From the NCBI GenBank assembly GCA_039920305.1, contig JBDSEA010000141.1, forward strand, positions 1 to 17,155: a stretch of 17,155 bases of DNA. Reading direction: 5' to 3'. The notes under the pieces were generated by a model. It did no database searches, had not been told where the DNA came from, and worked only from the letters and a program-made list of their open reading frames with translations. Of the stretch, positions 7,775-15,267 are shown one piece after another. Position 1 is the first letter of the stretch, and each line of letters starts with the position of its first letter. The position numbers and the translations under genes were made by a program. The DNA is from DASRAJ01 sp039920305 (lineage in GTDB: Bacteria; Bacteroidota; Bacteroidia; Chitinophagales; UBA10324).

Positions 7775-7806
7775 CAAATATAAAATTAAATTTAGGCTAA
7801 CCTAAA
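7775..7806 (-). promoter_or_regulatory. Promoter of the mntR-mntH operon (TTTA-N20-TATATTTG)
   Basis: On the minus strand TATATTTG (plus 7775-7782) exactly fits TAnnTTTG, and TTTA (plus 7803-7806) lies 20 bases upstream as the -33 element with one mismatch. The ATG at 7764 follows only 10 bases after the -7 element, so the leader is very short. The operator lies on the -33 element and spacer. Confidence 0.6.
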
Positions 7807-7808
7807 TT
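7789..7808. promoter_or_regulatory. DtxR/MntR-type operator
   Basis: AATTTAGG-CTAA-CCTAAATT is a perfect inverted repeat with 8-base arms and a 4-base centre. Its core TTTAGGCTAACCTAAA closely resembles the DtxR/IdeR box TTAGGTTAGSCTAACCTWA. It covers the -33 element and upstream spacer of the promoter of the DtxR-family gene that starts 25 bases away, so a bound repressor would block polymerase. Autoregulation by the adjacent regulator is the natural inference. Confidence 0.78.
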
Positions 7809-7842
7809 ATTATTTAGAGGCACAAAGAAATTAAGTGAATTT

Positions 7843-8133
7843 TTATTGTAAAACGATTTCCTCCACAAATCCGGGGGCTATGAATTCATTAATCCTGTCC
7901 TTAATTTTTTCCTTGCTGTAGCTCAGTTCCTGCCTTAAAGGCCCTGAATCAAGGTGAAGAAATAGTTTTTTATTACGCACAGAAATCTTTAAAGTGTATC
8001 TCGCAATGGTTTTTCCAAACAGTTGTTCCCAGTTTTGTTTTAACCTGAGTTCATTTACCCGTTCATTTAAATGGTATGAATCAAGCAACTCAGTTAATGC
8101 ATCTTTTATAGTCTGGTCATTACCCCGCTTCAT
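7843..8133 (-). CDS. DUF721 domain protein (DciA-like)
   Basis: A 96-residue basic protein with the DUF721 pattern: an N-terminal helix (IKDALTELLDSYHL), the central WEQLFGKTIARYT (35-47; family W...G..ia.hT), the strand segment KKLFLHLDSGPLRQELSYSKEKI (55-77; family l.V.v.ss.w..EL...k..i) and a C-terminal IxEIVL-type end. The family includes DciA, which loads replicative helicase in many bacteria; the short Bacteroidota members are commonly found near recF, which is not seen here. Role in replication is therefore a family-level inference. It is divergent from sdhC and separated from mntR by the operator region. Confidence 0.82.
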   Translation of the reverse strand: MKRGNDQTIKDALTELLDSYHLNERVNELRLKQNWEQLFGKTIARYTLKISVRNKKLFLHLDSGPLRQELSYSKEKIKDRINEFIAPGFVEEIVLQ

Positions 8134-8214
8134 GAAGTGAAAATATCATTTTTGCTTTAGAGACATTAATGAACTCCCTTAACCAGAGCATTCACCACTT
8201 TGGAATTCGTGAAT

Positions 8215-8222
8215 TAGTTTTG
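8215..8222 (+). promoter_or_regulatory. -7 promoter element TAGTTTTG of the sdh operon
   Basis: An exact TAnnTTTG match 35 bases before the sdhC ATG. No clear TTTG lies at the right distance (TTCA at 8191-8194 is 20 bases upstream; a TTTG at 8199-8202 is too close). The 8134-8257 region is otherwise plain intergenic DNA between divergent genes. Confidence 0.45.
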
Positions 8223-8257
8223 CCTTGTCCTCATCAGAAATTGTAAATCCATAAAAT

Positions 8258-8938
8258 ATGAGCTGGGTAGTAAGCATGTTCACCTCTTCACTGGGAAGAA
8301 AATACGTGATGTCACTCACCGGATTATTTCTCTGCACATTTCTGGTAATCCATTTAACAGGTAACCTGCTTACGCTGGTTCCTGATCAGGGGTTAACATT
8401 CAATGCATTCACCCATTTTATGGAGAATAATATTCTTGTAGGCATTATTGAATACGTCCTTTTTGCCGGGTTCATTATTCATATTATTCAGTCAATCACC
8501 ATCACACTGCAAAACAGGAAGGCACGGCCGGTAGGATATGCAGTAAACGCTAAAAATCAAAACAGCTCCTTCAGCTCAAGGAATATGGGTATTTTGGGAA
8601 CTATTATTTTTATTTTCCTTGTGATTCACCTTCGTGATTTTTTTTATGAACTGAGGTTTCATGAAGAAGAGTTCACTATGGATGCCAATGGAAATGTGAA
8701 TTTATTTCAGGAAGTAGTTAAAACTTTTTCGCTGCTTGCTTATACTGTACTCTATGTTGTCGCTATGCTCGGGCTTGGGTTTCATTTGTGGCATGGATTC
8801 TCAAGCGCATTCCGATCTGTAGGAATAATGCATTCAAAATATACACCTGCTATCCGCCTGATTGGAAAAGTATATACGCTGGTTATTACTTCAGGCTTTA
8901 TCATTATTCCCTTGTACTGGTATTTCAAGCAACTTTAA
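8258..8938 (+). CDS. sdhC: Succinate dehydrogenase cytochrome b subunit (b558 type)
   Basis: A 226-residue membrane anchor of complex II, of the single-subunit five-helix, two-haem kind seen in Bacteroidota, Bacillus and Wolinella. Hydrophobic segments lie at ~15-38, 60-82, 110-130, 157-178 and 203-223. Histidines suited to bind haem are H32 (FLVIHLTGN), H75 (GFIIHIIQS), H124 (FLVIHLRDF) and H176/H179 (GLGFHLWHGF). It passes electrons between the iron-sulfur subunit and quinone in the inner membrane. sdhA starts 12 bases after its stop. No separate sdhD is expected with this type and none is present. Confidence 0.95.
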   Translation: MSWVVSMFTSSLGRKYVMSLTGLFLCTFLVIHLTGNLLTLVPDQGLTFNAFTHFMENNILVGIIEYVLFAGFIIHIIQSITITLQNRKARPVGYAVNAKNQNSSFSSRNMGILGTIIFIFLVIHLRDFFYELRFHEEEFTMDANGNVNLFQEVVKTFSLLAYTVLYVVAMLGLGFHLWHGFSSAFRSVGIMHSKYTPAIRLIGKVYTLVITSGFIIIPLYWYFKQL

Positions 8939-8950
8939 AATTTGTGCAGA

Positions 8951-10870
8951 ATGATTCTGGATGCGAAAATTCCTGATGGAAATTTAGAAGAAAAGTGGAC
9001 GAAGTATCGCTCAACCGTCAAGCTTGTTAATCCCTCAAATAAGCGCAAGCTTGAAATTATCGTGGTAGGGACCGGACTGGCTGGTGCATCCGCAGCAGCA
9101 TCACTCGCTGAGCTGGGATACATCGTGAAAGTCTTTTGCTTCCAGGATTCGCCGCGCCGTGCGCATTCAATTGCTGCCCAGGGAGGGATTAATGCGGCCA
9201 AGAATTACCGGAATGATGGTGACAGTATTTACAGACTGTTTTATGATACCGTGAAGGGTGGTGATTACCGATCCCGTGAAGCCAACGTTTACCGCCTTGC
9301 GGAAGTAAGCCTGAGCATTATTGATCAATGTGTTGCCCAGGGTGTTCCCTTTGCACGTGAGTATGGAGGTTTGCTGGACAACCGCTCCTTTGGTGGTGTT
9401 CAGGTTTCACGTACTTTTTATGCACGCGGTCAAACAGGTCAGCAGCTTTTGATTGGTGCATACCAGGCACTTGAAAGGCAGATCGGATTGGGTAATGCAC
9501 AGATGTATGCACGGCATGAAATGCTCGAGCTGGTCCTGAAGGATGGCAAGGCCTGTGGTATTATCGTGCGTGATCTTGTGACCGGTGAAATTGAAAGGCA
9601 TGGAGGCCATGCCGTGGTACTGGGAACGGGCGGTTACGGGAACGTCTTTTTTCTTTCCACCAATGCTATGGGTTGCAATGTTACTGCAAACTGGAAGGCA
9701 TATAAGAAAGGCGCCTGCTTTGGCAATCCCTGTTATACCCAGATACATCCCACCTGCCTGCCGCAGCATGGTGATTACCAGTCGAAGCTTACCCTCATGA
9801 GTGAATCACTACGCAATGATGGACGAGTGTGGGTGCCCGCGAGAAAAGAAGATTGCAAAAAGAATCCCGCTGATATTCCTGATGGTGAGCGTGATTATTA
9901 TCTGGAAAGAAAATATCCTTCATTCGGAAATTTAGTTCCGCGCGATATTGCATCCCGGGCTGCAAAAGAAGTGTGTGATGAGGGAAGGGGAGTCGGAGGA
10001 ACCGGGCTTGCAGTATATCTCGACTTTGCAGATGCAATTCAGCGGCTGGGAAAAAATGTAGTGGAAGAACGCTATGGAAATCTGTTTGAGATGTATGAAA
10101 AGATTACCGGTGATCATCCTTATTCCTCACCCATGATGATTTATCCCGCTGTACATTATACAATGGGCGGCTTGTGGGTTGATTATAATCTGAGCACAAC
10201 CCTTCCGGGATTGTATTCGATTGGCGAATGTAATTTTTCAGATCACGGTGCTAACCGGCTCGGAGCTTCTGCTCTGATGCAGGGCCTGGCGGATGGTTAC
10301 TTTATCCTGCCATACACCATCGGAGAATATTTGAGTGCTGAAATTTTATCAGGGAAAATAGATACAAATTCCGGAGAGTTTGCGGAAGCAGAAGATGCGG
10401 TGAAGAACCGGATTGAAAAATTTTTCTCCATCAGGGGTTCCAGATCTGTGGACCATTTTCACAGGGAGCTTGGAAAAGTAATGTGGGATGATTGCGGAAT
10501 GACCCGAAGCAAGGAATCTCTTACCCGCGCAATAAGTGACATCAAAAGAATCAAAGAAGAGTTTTGGAATGACCTGCGGGTTACAGGAACTAACAATGAG
10601 CTCAACCAGGAACTGGAAAAAGCCGGCCGTGTTGCCGACTTTATTGAGCTTGGTGAACTGATGATTCAGGATGCCTTACACCGGGAAGAAAGCTGTGGCG
10701 GACATTTCAGGTTGGAGCATCAAACGCCGGAGGGAGAGGCCCGGCGGGATGATGAACATTTTATGTATGTAGCCGCTTACGAGTACAAGGGAGAAAATCA
10801 GCAAGCTGCATTGTACAAGGAAGAATTGAGGTTTGATGTGGTGCACCCAAGTCAGCGGAGCTATAAATGA
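8951..10870 (+). CDS. sdhA: Succinate dehydrogenase flavoprotein subunit
   Basis: A 639-residue catalytic subunit of complex II oxidising succinate to fumarate. The ATG at 8951 gives the family's common opening MILDAKIPDG; an earlier TTG at 8942 is in frame but adds only three residues. Dinucleotide-binding VVGTGLAG (38-45) is followed by RRAHSIAAQGG with H72, the expected site of covalent FAD. The active site is seen in IHPTCL (H266) and VPRDIASRA (R331, the proton-shuttle Arg), and GANRLGASALMQG closes the FAD domain. The length matches the long, Bacteroidota/Wolinella-type flavoprotein. Only 12 bases separate it from sdhC, so the two are co-transcribed. Confidence 0.97.
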   Translation: MILDAKIPDGNLEEKWTKYRSTVKLVNPSNKRKLEIIVVGTGLAGASAAASLAELGYIVKVFCFQDSPRRAHSIAAQGGINAAKNYRNDGDSIYRLFYDTVKGGDYRSREANVYRLAEVSLSIIDQCVAQGVPFAREYGGLLDNRSFGGVQVSRTFYARGQTGQQLLIGAYQALERQIGLGNAQMYARHEMLELVLKDGKACGIIVRDLVTGEIERHGGHAVVLGTGGYGNVFFLSTNAMGCNVTANWKAYKKGACFGNPCYTQIHPTCLPQHGDYQSKLTLMSESLRNDGRVWVPARKEDCKKNPADIPDGERDYYLERKYPSFGNLVPRDIASRAAKEVCDEGRGVGGTGLAVYLDFADAIQRLGKNVVEERYGNLFEMYEKITGDHPYSSPMMIYPAVHYTMGGLWVDYNLSTTLPGLYSIGECNFSDHGANRLGASALMQGLADGYFILPYTIGEYLSAEILSGKIDTNSGEFAEAEDAVKNRIEKFFSIRGSRSVDHFHRELGKVMWDDCGMTRSKESLTRAISDIKRIKEEFWNDLRVTGTNNELNQELEKAGRVADFIELGELMIQDALHREESCGGHFRLEHQTPEGEARRDDEHFMYVAAYEYKGENQQAALYKEELRFDVVHPSQRSYK

Positions 10871-10921
10871 CCCAGTTTGGGAATAGATGTATTTCTAAAG
10901 TGGCTGAAAAGTGGAAAGTGA

Positions 10922-11067
10922 AAAAATTTGAAGCTTAGCGTTAAGGAAAATGATCAGATTCCTTTTATCCGGGCAATGATGTTTCAGGAGGAGTAAATAT
11001 TCAGTTTGAGGGGCAGAAAATTACCAAAGCCCACCAGATGTTTAATAAAATGCAAAATGAAAAATAA
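10922..11067 (+). other. Possible decayed small ORF in the sdhA-sdhB gap
   Basis: The 245 bases between sdhA and sdhB hold no intact gene, but two overlapping frames read like coding sequence without a proper start. One (10922-10996) reads NLKLSVKENDQIPFIRAMMF and stops after QEE. The other, from after a stop at 10951 to a TAA at 11065-11067, includes VNIQFEGQKITKAHQMFNKM. A frameshift around 10990 would join them into a ~45-residue fragment. No family was recognised and chance cannot be excluded. Confidence 0.25.
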
Positions 11068-11115
11068 TTCTGATTCAATGCGCAGCAAGCAAACTAACTA
11101 TTTAACCTTTTAGCA

Positions 11116-11865
11116 ATGCATCTGACTTTAAAAGTCTGGCGGCAAAAAAATTCTTCTGACAGGGGAGGGTTCGAGACCTACAGCCTCGGCAATATTGATG
11201 TGCATGCCTCCTTTCTTGAAATGTTTGATGTGCTGAATGAGCAATTAATCAATGAAGGAAAAAATCCTGTGGCTTTTGATCATGATTGCCGTGAAGGTAT
11301 TTGCGGATCTTGTTCCATGGTAATCAATGGACGGCCTCATGGGCCACTCAGGAATACTGCAACCTGCCAGCTTCACATGCGTCATTTTAAGGATGGAGAT
11401 ACGATAGTGGTGGAGCCATGGCGTGCCGCCTCGTTCCCTGTAATTAAAGATTTGGTGACTGATCGTTCAGCATTCGATCGCATCATTGCTTCCGGGGGGT
11501 TTGTTTCAGTAAACACCGGACAGGCAGTTGAAGCCAATTCAATACCTGTTCCCAAAAATAATGCGGATACGTCCATGGATGCAGCCAGTTGTATTGGGTG
11601 TGGCGCTTGTGTTGCTGCCTGTAAAAATTCATCTGCAATGTTATTTGTAGGGGCAAAGATTTCTCATCTCGCATTGCTTCCCCAGGGTGATGTGGAGCGC
11701 CACCGGCGTGTGCTTAATATGGTAGCACAGATGGATCAGGAAGGGTTTGGCAGTTGTACGAACACTAATGCCTGCGAGGCAGAATGTCCAAAGGGCATTT
11801 CGGTTGCCACTATTGCCCGGCTCAACCGGGAATACCTTGCTGCTTCACTTGCTTCGGATAAGTAA
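11116..11865 (+). CDS. sdhB: Succinate dehydrogenase iron-sulfur subunit
   Basis: A 249-residue subunit that carries electrons from FAD to the cytochrome subunit. The N-terminal ferredoxin-like domain has the [2Fe-2S] ligands C58, C63, C66 (DCREGICGSC) and C84 (TATCQL). The C-terminal domain has CIGCGACVAAC (C159, C162, C165, C169) and CTNTNACEAECPKGI (C214, C220, C224), which supply the [4Fe-4S] and [3Fe-4S] clusters. All ligands are present. The 245-base distance from sdhA is unusual for this operon; no promoter was recognised in the gap, so the gene probably still depends on the promoter before sdhC. Confidence 0.96.
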   Translation: MHLTLKVWRQKNSSDRGGFETYSLGNIDVHASFLEMFDVLNEQLINEGKNPVAFDHDCREGICGSCSMVINGRPHGPLRNTATCQLHMRHFKDGDTIVVEPWRAASFPVIKDLVTDRSAFDRIIASGGFVSVNTGQAVEANSIPVPKNNADTSMDAASCIGCGACVAACKNSSAMLFVGAKISHLALLPQGDVERHRRVLNMVAQMDQEGFGSCTNTNACEAECPKGISVATIARLNREYLAASLASDK

Positions 11866-11960
11866 GAAAAGCATCCTGAGTTTTCAAGTCCTTTCAGTAT
11901 TCTTCAATTAGGTCAAATGAGAATGAATACTTAAAACACTTCGCTCACCCCTTTCGATCT

Positions 11961-11968
11961 TACTTTTG
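11961..11968 (+). promoter_or_regulatory. -7 promoter element TACTTTTG of the ABC-F gene
   Basis: An exact TAnnTTTG match ending 8 bases before the ATG at 11977. This implies a nearly leaderless message. No convincing -33 TTTG was found. The 11866-11960 stretch also has a 7-base inverted repeat, AGTATTC (11896-11902) and GAATACT (11925-11931), with no T run after it. Confidence 0.45.
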
Positions 11969-11976
11969 CAGAGCGT

Positions 11977-13917
11977 ATGATATTTATCAACAACCTATCC
12001 GTTCATCATTCAGGCATTCCTCTTTTTGAGGGTGTCACCTTTCTCATCAACCCGCGGGAGCGCATTGGATTGGTTGGGAAGAATGGTGCAGGTAAATCCA
12101 CCATCCTGAAGATTCTTGCAGGTGTAGTGCAGCAGGATGGTGGAAGCATTTCATTTCCTAAGGAATTCACTACCGGATACCTGTCGCAGGAATTAAATTT
12201 TCTTGGAACACGCTCGGTGATTGAAGAAGCTGCTTCAGCATTCAAAGAGATAAAGGAAAAGGAAAAGCATTATGAAGAACTTACAAGTCAGATTTCAACG
12301 CATCCTGATTCTTCTTCAAAAGATTATCTGGATTTGCTCAATGACTGGCACGACGCCGGCCACCACCTGGAAATACTCGGAATAAATACACTCGAGGAAC
12401 AGATGGAAAAAATCCTGCTCGGGCTCGGATTTGCCAGAAAAGATTTTTCCAGGAGTGTGAGTGAGTTCAGCGGGGGATGGCAGATGAGAATTGAGCTTGC
12501 AAAATTGCTATTGCAAAAACCCGATCTGCTATTGCTCGACGAGCCTACAAATCATCTTGACATTGAAGCGATCATCTGGCTGGAAGAATTTCTCCAGGAT
12601 TATGCAGGTGCGGTGGTTCTTGTTTCTCATGACCGTGCTTTTCTTGATCGGGTTACTTCACGAACCATAGAAATTGCAAATCACACCATTGAAGATTATC
12701 CATGCTCATATTCACGCTATGTAACCCTCAGAAAAGAGCGGCGTGAGCATCTGCTTTCTCAGAAGAAGAATCAGGATAACCAGATCAGGCAGACTGAAGT
12801 GCTGATAGAGAAATTCCGGTATAAAGCGAGTAAGGCGAAGTTTGCTCAATCGCTTATAAAGCAACTCGATCGCACGGAAAGAATTGATGTGGAAGATGAA
12901 GACAATTCTTCTATCAGGTTTAAGTTTCCTGAAGCCGAGCGATCGGGGCAACTGGTGTTTGAAGCTAAGCAGGTTTCAAAGTATTATGGGAATAAAGAGA
13001 TTCTGAGTAACGTAAATTTTCAAATCATACGCGGTGACCGGGTTGCCTTTGTAGGCAAGAACGGTGAGGGGAAAACAACGATGTTAAAGATGATTGTAGG
13101 GGAGGAGCCTCAAACCTCTGGTGAGATCACGCCGGGCTACAACGCTAAGATTGGTTTCTACGCACAGCATCAGGCTGACCGGCTCAGTGGTGAGGAAACT
13201 GTTTTCAACACCATTGACAGGATTGCTCCCTACGAGATGAGTACCAAAGTCCGGGGGTTACTCGGCGCATTTTTATTCCGCGGCGATGACGTTGATAAAA
13301 AAGTAAAAGTGCTGAGCGGCGGAGAGAAATCACGGCTGGCACTTGCTAAGCTGCTGCTGGAGCCGGTGAACATTCTTATTCTGGATGAGCCAACCAATCA
13401 CCTTGATATGCGCTCGAAAGATGTTCTCAAGGAAGCGCTGATCAATTATCATGGCACGCTGATTCTTGTTTCGCATGACCGCGATTTTCTCGATGGGCTG
13501 GTAAACAAGATTTACTATTTCAGTAATCATGTGATTACTGAGCACCTTGGGGGCGTATATGAGTTTTTGCAATCACAAAAAGCCGAAACATTCAGGGATA
13601 TTGAGCTTTCCAAAGGACTTAGGGCGGAGAAGAAGCTGATTGCGGCTGACGAGAAGAAAAAAATGGCTTCTGCACCAAAGGAAGTAAATCAGAAAGATTT
13701 AAAAAAGATGGAAAGACAGGTCAGGGAATCAGAAAAGAAAATTGCTGCGCTGGAGGATTCGATTTCGCATATTGAGCTACGGCTCTCAAAGCCGGAAACA
13801 CTATCTCAGAATGATTCAACTGAAATTTTTGAGCATTACGAGAAGCATAAGTTGCAGCTTAAAGAGGAAATGGAAAAGTGGGAAAAGCTGACCGAACAAT
13901 TTGAACTATCCAAATAA
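11977..13917 (+). CDS. ABC-F family ATPase (Uup/YheS-like)
   Basis: A 646-residue soluble protein with two ATP-binding cassettes and no membrane segments, the ABC-F layout. Cassette 1: Walker A GKNGAGKST (34-42), signature FSGGWQMR (164-171), Walker B LLLLDEPTNHLD (184-195), switch SHDR (217-220). Cassette 2: GKNGEGKTT (360-368), LSGGEKSRLALAKLL (446-460), LILDEPTNHLD (467-477), SHDR. Between them (~240-320) is the charged helical linker that reaches the ribosomal P-site tRNA in this family, and residues ~570-640 form a C-terminal coiled coil as in Uup. Members act on translating ribosomes; whether this one is a housekeeping factor or gives antibiotic protection cannot be told. It has its own short-leader promoter at 11961. 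The next gene begins 24 bases after its stop but has its own promoter element and a different base composition. Confidence 0.92.
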   Translation: MIFINNLSVHHSGIPLFEGVTFLINPRERIGLVGKNGAGKSTILKILAGVVQQDGGSISFPKEFTTGYLSQELNFLGTRSVIEEAASAFKEIKEKEKHYEELTSQISTHPDSSSKDYLDLLNDWHDAGHHLEILGINTLEEQMEKILLGLGFARKDFSRSVSEFSGGWQMRIELAKLLLQKPDLLLLDEPTNHLDIEAIIWLEEFLQDYAGAVVLVSHDRAFLDRVTSRTIEIANHTIEDYPCSYSRYVTLRKERREHLLSQKKNQDNQIRQTEVLIEKFRYKASKAKFAQSLIKQLDRTERIDVEDEDNSSIRFKFPEAERSGQLVFEAKQVSKYYGNKEILSNVNFQIIRGDRVAFVGKNGEGKTTMLKMIVGEEPQTSGEITPGYNAKIGFYAQHQADRLSGEETVFNTIDRIAPYEMSTKVRGLLGAFLFRGDDVDKKVKVLSGGEKSRLALAKLLLEPVNILILDEPTNHLDMRSKDVLKEALINYHGTLILVSHDRDFLDGLVNKIYYFSNHVITEHLGGVYEFLQSQKAETFRDIELSKGLRAEKKLIAADEKKKMASAPKEVNQKDLKKMERQVRESEKKIAALEDSISHIELRLSKPETLSQNDSTEIFEHYEKHKLQLKEEMEKWEKLTEQFELSK

Positions 13918-13928
13918 ATTCTTCTCTC

Positions 13929-13936
13929 TAAATTTG
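13929..13936 (+). promoter_or_regulatory. -7 promoter element TAAATTTG of the ATPase-HNH pair
   Basis: An exact TAnnTTTG match in the 24-base gap before the ATG at 13942, leaving 5 bases, hence an almost leaderless message. The nearest TTTG (13900-13903) is 25 bases upstream, longer than the usual spacing. The pair can thus probably be expressed independently of the ABC-F gene. Confidence 0.45.
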
Positions 13937-13941
13937 AAGTT

Positions 13942-15267
13942 ATGGAAAATAATGAAGGGATTTACATCATTGAACTCCAACTCGAAAACGTTCGGTGCTT
14001 TGGTGAGAAGGCTGTACTTGACTTATCTGATGGTAATGGAAGCTGGAGGAGGTGGAATGTAATTTTGGGTGATAACGGGATAGGTAAAACGACACTATTG
14101 CAAATTCTATCAATGTTAGAGCATCGTCCTGCGCATGAACGATTTATTGGGGAGCCTGAAGTAACTCAATATGTACCGCTGCTCATTCTCGATAGTGATA
14201 TTTTATTTTCATTTAGCAAAATATCTGCATCTAAGGAAAAACTTGCAATAGTTGCCAAAACAATCCCCCGAAATCCTTCCGTTAAAAGTCTCTATGATAT
14301 TATTGTTACCATTCCTCATGAAAATGAAGCTGGATCTACAAGTTCTAATCTTGTTTTTAAACAACTCATATTCTACGGATATGGTGCGGACAGAAGAATT
14401 GGCCATTCGTTCTTGAGTGAATCATTTTCAACTATAAATTCTCGTTCGCTTTTTGAGGATAACGCCGAACTAATTAATGCTGAAGAATGGCTTCTTCAAC
14501 TTGATTATTCATCAAGTAAGGAATCTGAAGTAAGGGATTTTGCAACTGCAAAAAAGGAACAAGTCACGTCAATCCTTCTTGATTTATTACCCGATTTAAG
14601 TGATATCCGGTTTTCTATTCCAACCAAAGAAAAATTAGTCCCGACCGTACAATTCCAAACACCCTTTGGCTGGGTAAACATCAATCAACTCAGCTTAGGT
14701 TACAAAACCATGGTTGCCTGGATGGTTGATCTTGCGGCAAAACTTTTTGATCGTTATCCTGATTCAGATAACCCATTATCAGAGCCAGCTATTGTTTTAG
14801 TAGATGAAATTGATTTGCATCTTCATCCCAAATGGCAGAGAAAAATTTTCGGTTACCTTTCTGAGAAATTTCCAAAAACCCAGTTCATCGTTACTGCACA
14901 TTCGCCACTCGTGGTTCAGGCTGCCCCCGAGGATGCAAACATTATTTTATTAAGGAAGGAAGGTGACCATGTAGTGATTGATCAAAGCATCGAAAGTGTT
15001 CATCAATGGCGACTTGATCAAATTCTTACCAGTGAGTTATTTGGATTGGAGACGGCCTATAATCCACAAACGGAGAAGTTAATTGACGAGCGGAAGGAAC
15101 TTCTCTCCAAAAATTCGCTTACAATAGAGGAAAAGAAACGACTCGGTGAATTGAATTCAATAGTTGAGAATCTTCCCACAGGAGAAAACGATCAAGATCG
15201 TGAAGCCATGAATATCATTAGATCAGCTGCTAATTATTTAAAGTCAAACGAGCTTGCGCATAAATGA
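13942..15267 (+). CDS. ABC/SMC-type AAA ATPase, PtuA-like (Septu anti-phage system)
   Basis: A 441-residue ATPase of the OLD/RecF/SMC-like class. It opens with YIIELQLENVRCFGE, the N-terminal strands typical of the class, then Walker A GDNGIGKT (43-50, K49). FYGYGADR (144-151) matches the aYGxxR strand motif. The signature-like LSLGYK (250-255), Walker B IVLVDEIDLHLHP (284-296, D288, E289) and switch histidine TAHSP (H320) complete one composite ATPase head. The tail includes LTSELFGLE (362-370) and a charged helical region (375-435). The insert between Walker A and signature is only ~200 residues, too short for a long SMC coiled coil. The stop overlaps the start of the HNH gene by 4 bases. 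This ATPase plus HNH nuclease arrangement is that of type I Septu (PtuA-PtuB), where the ATPase forms an oligomer holding the nuclease. Sampled stretches are AT-rich (19 G/C of 60 at 14281-14340). Other ATPase-HNH defence pairs remain possible. Confidence 0.75.
   Translation: MENNEGIYIIELQLENVRCFGEKAVLDLSDGNGSWRRWNVILGDNGIGKTTLLQILSMLEHRPAHERFIGEPEVTQYVPLLILDSDILFSFSKISASKEKLAIVAKTIPRNPSVKSLYDIIVTIPHENEAGSTSSNLVFKQLIFYGYGADRRIGHSFLSESFSTINSRSLFEDNAELINAEEWLLQLDYSSSKESEVRDFATAKKEQVTSILLDLLPDLSDIRFSIPTKEKLVPTVQFQTPFGWVNINQLSLGYKTMVAWMVDLAAKLFDRYPDSDNPLSEPAIVLVDEIDLHLHPKWQRKIFGYLSEKFPKTQFIVTAHSPLVVQAAPEDANIILLRKEGDHVVIDQSIESVHQWRLDQILTSELFGLETAYNPQTEKLIDERKELLSKNSLTIEEKKRLGELNSIVENLPTGENDQDREAMNIIRSAANYLKSNELAHK

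Larger units (their letters stand above)
7768..7826. repeat. 11-base direct repeat flanking the operator
   Basis: AGAGGCACAAA occurs at 7768-7778 and again at 7816-7826, 48 bases apart, on either side of the operator. The first copy overlaps the -7 element. Role unknown; it may be chance or the trace of a local duplication. Confidence 0.5.

Noticed and set aside
8942..8950. TTG start for sdhA
   Set aside because: The ATG at 8951 gives the common family N-terminus; the extension adds only three residues with no ribosome-binding site.
9407..9769. 120-codon open frame antisense to sdhA
   Set aside because: It lies wholly inside a well-conserved gene, and its translation shows no domain; it is a shadow of the coding strand's codon bias.
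11896..11931. Inverted repeat AGTATTC/GAATACT as terminator of the sdh operon
   Set aside because: The 7-base arms are 22 bases apart, AT-rich, and no T tract follows.
12712..12951. Antisense open frame inside the ABC-F gene
   Set aside because: Same reason: full overlap with a conserved gene and no recognisable protein features.
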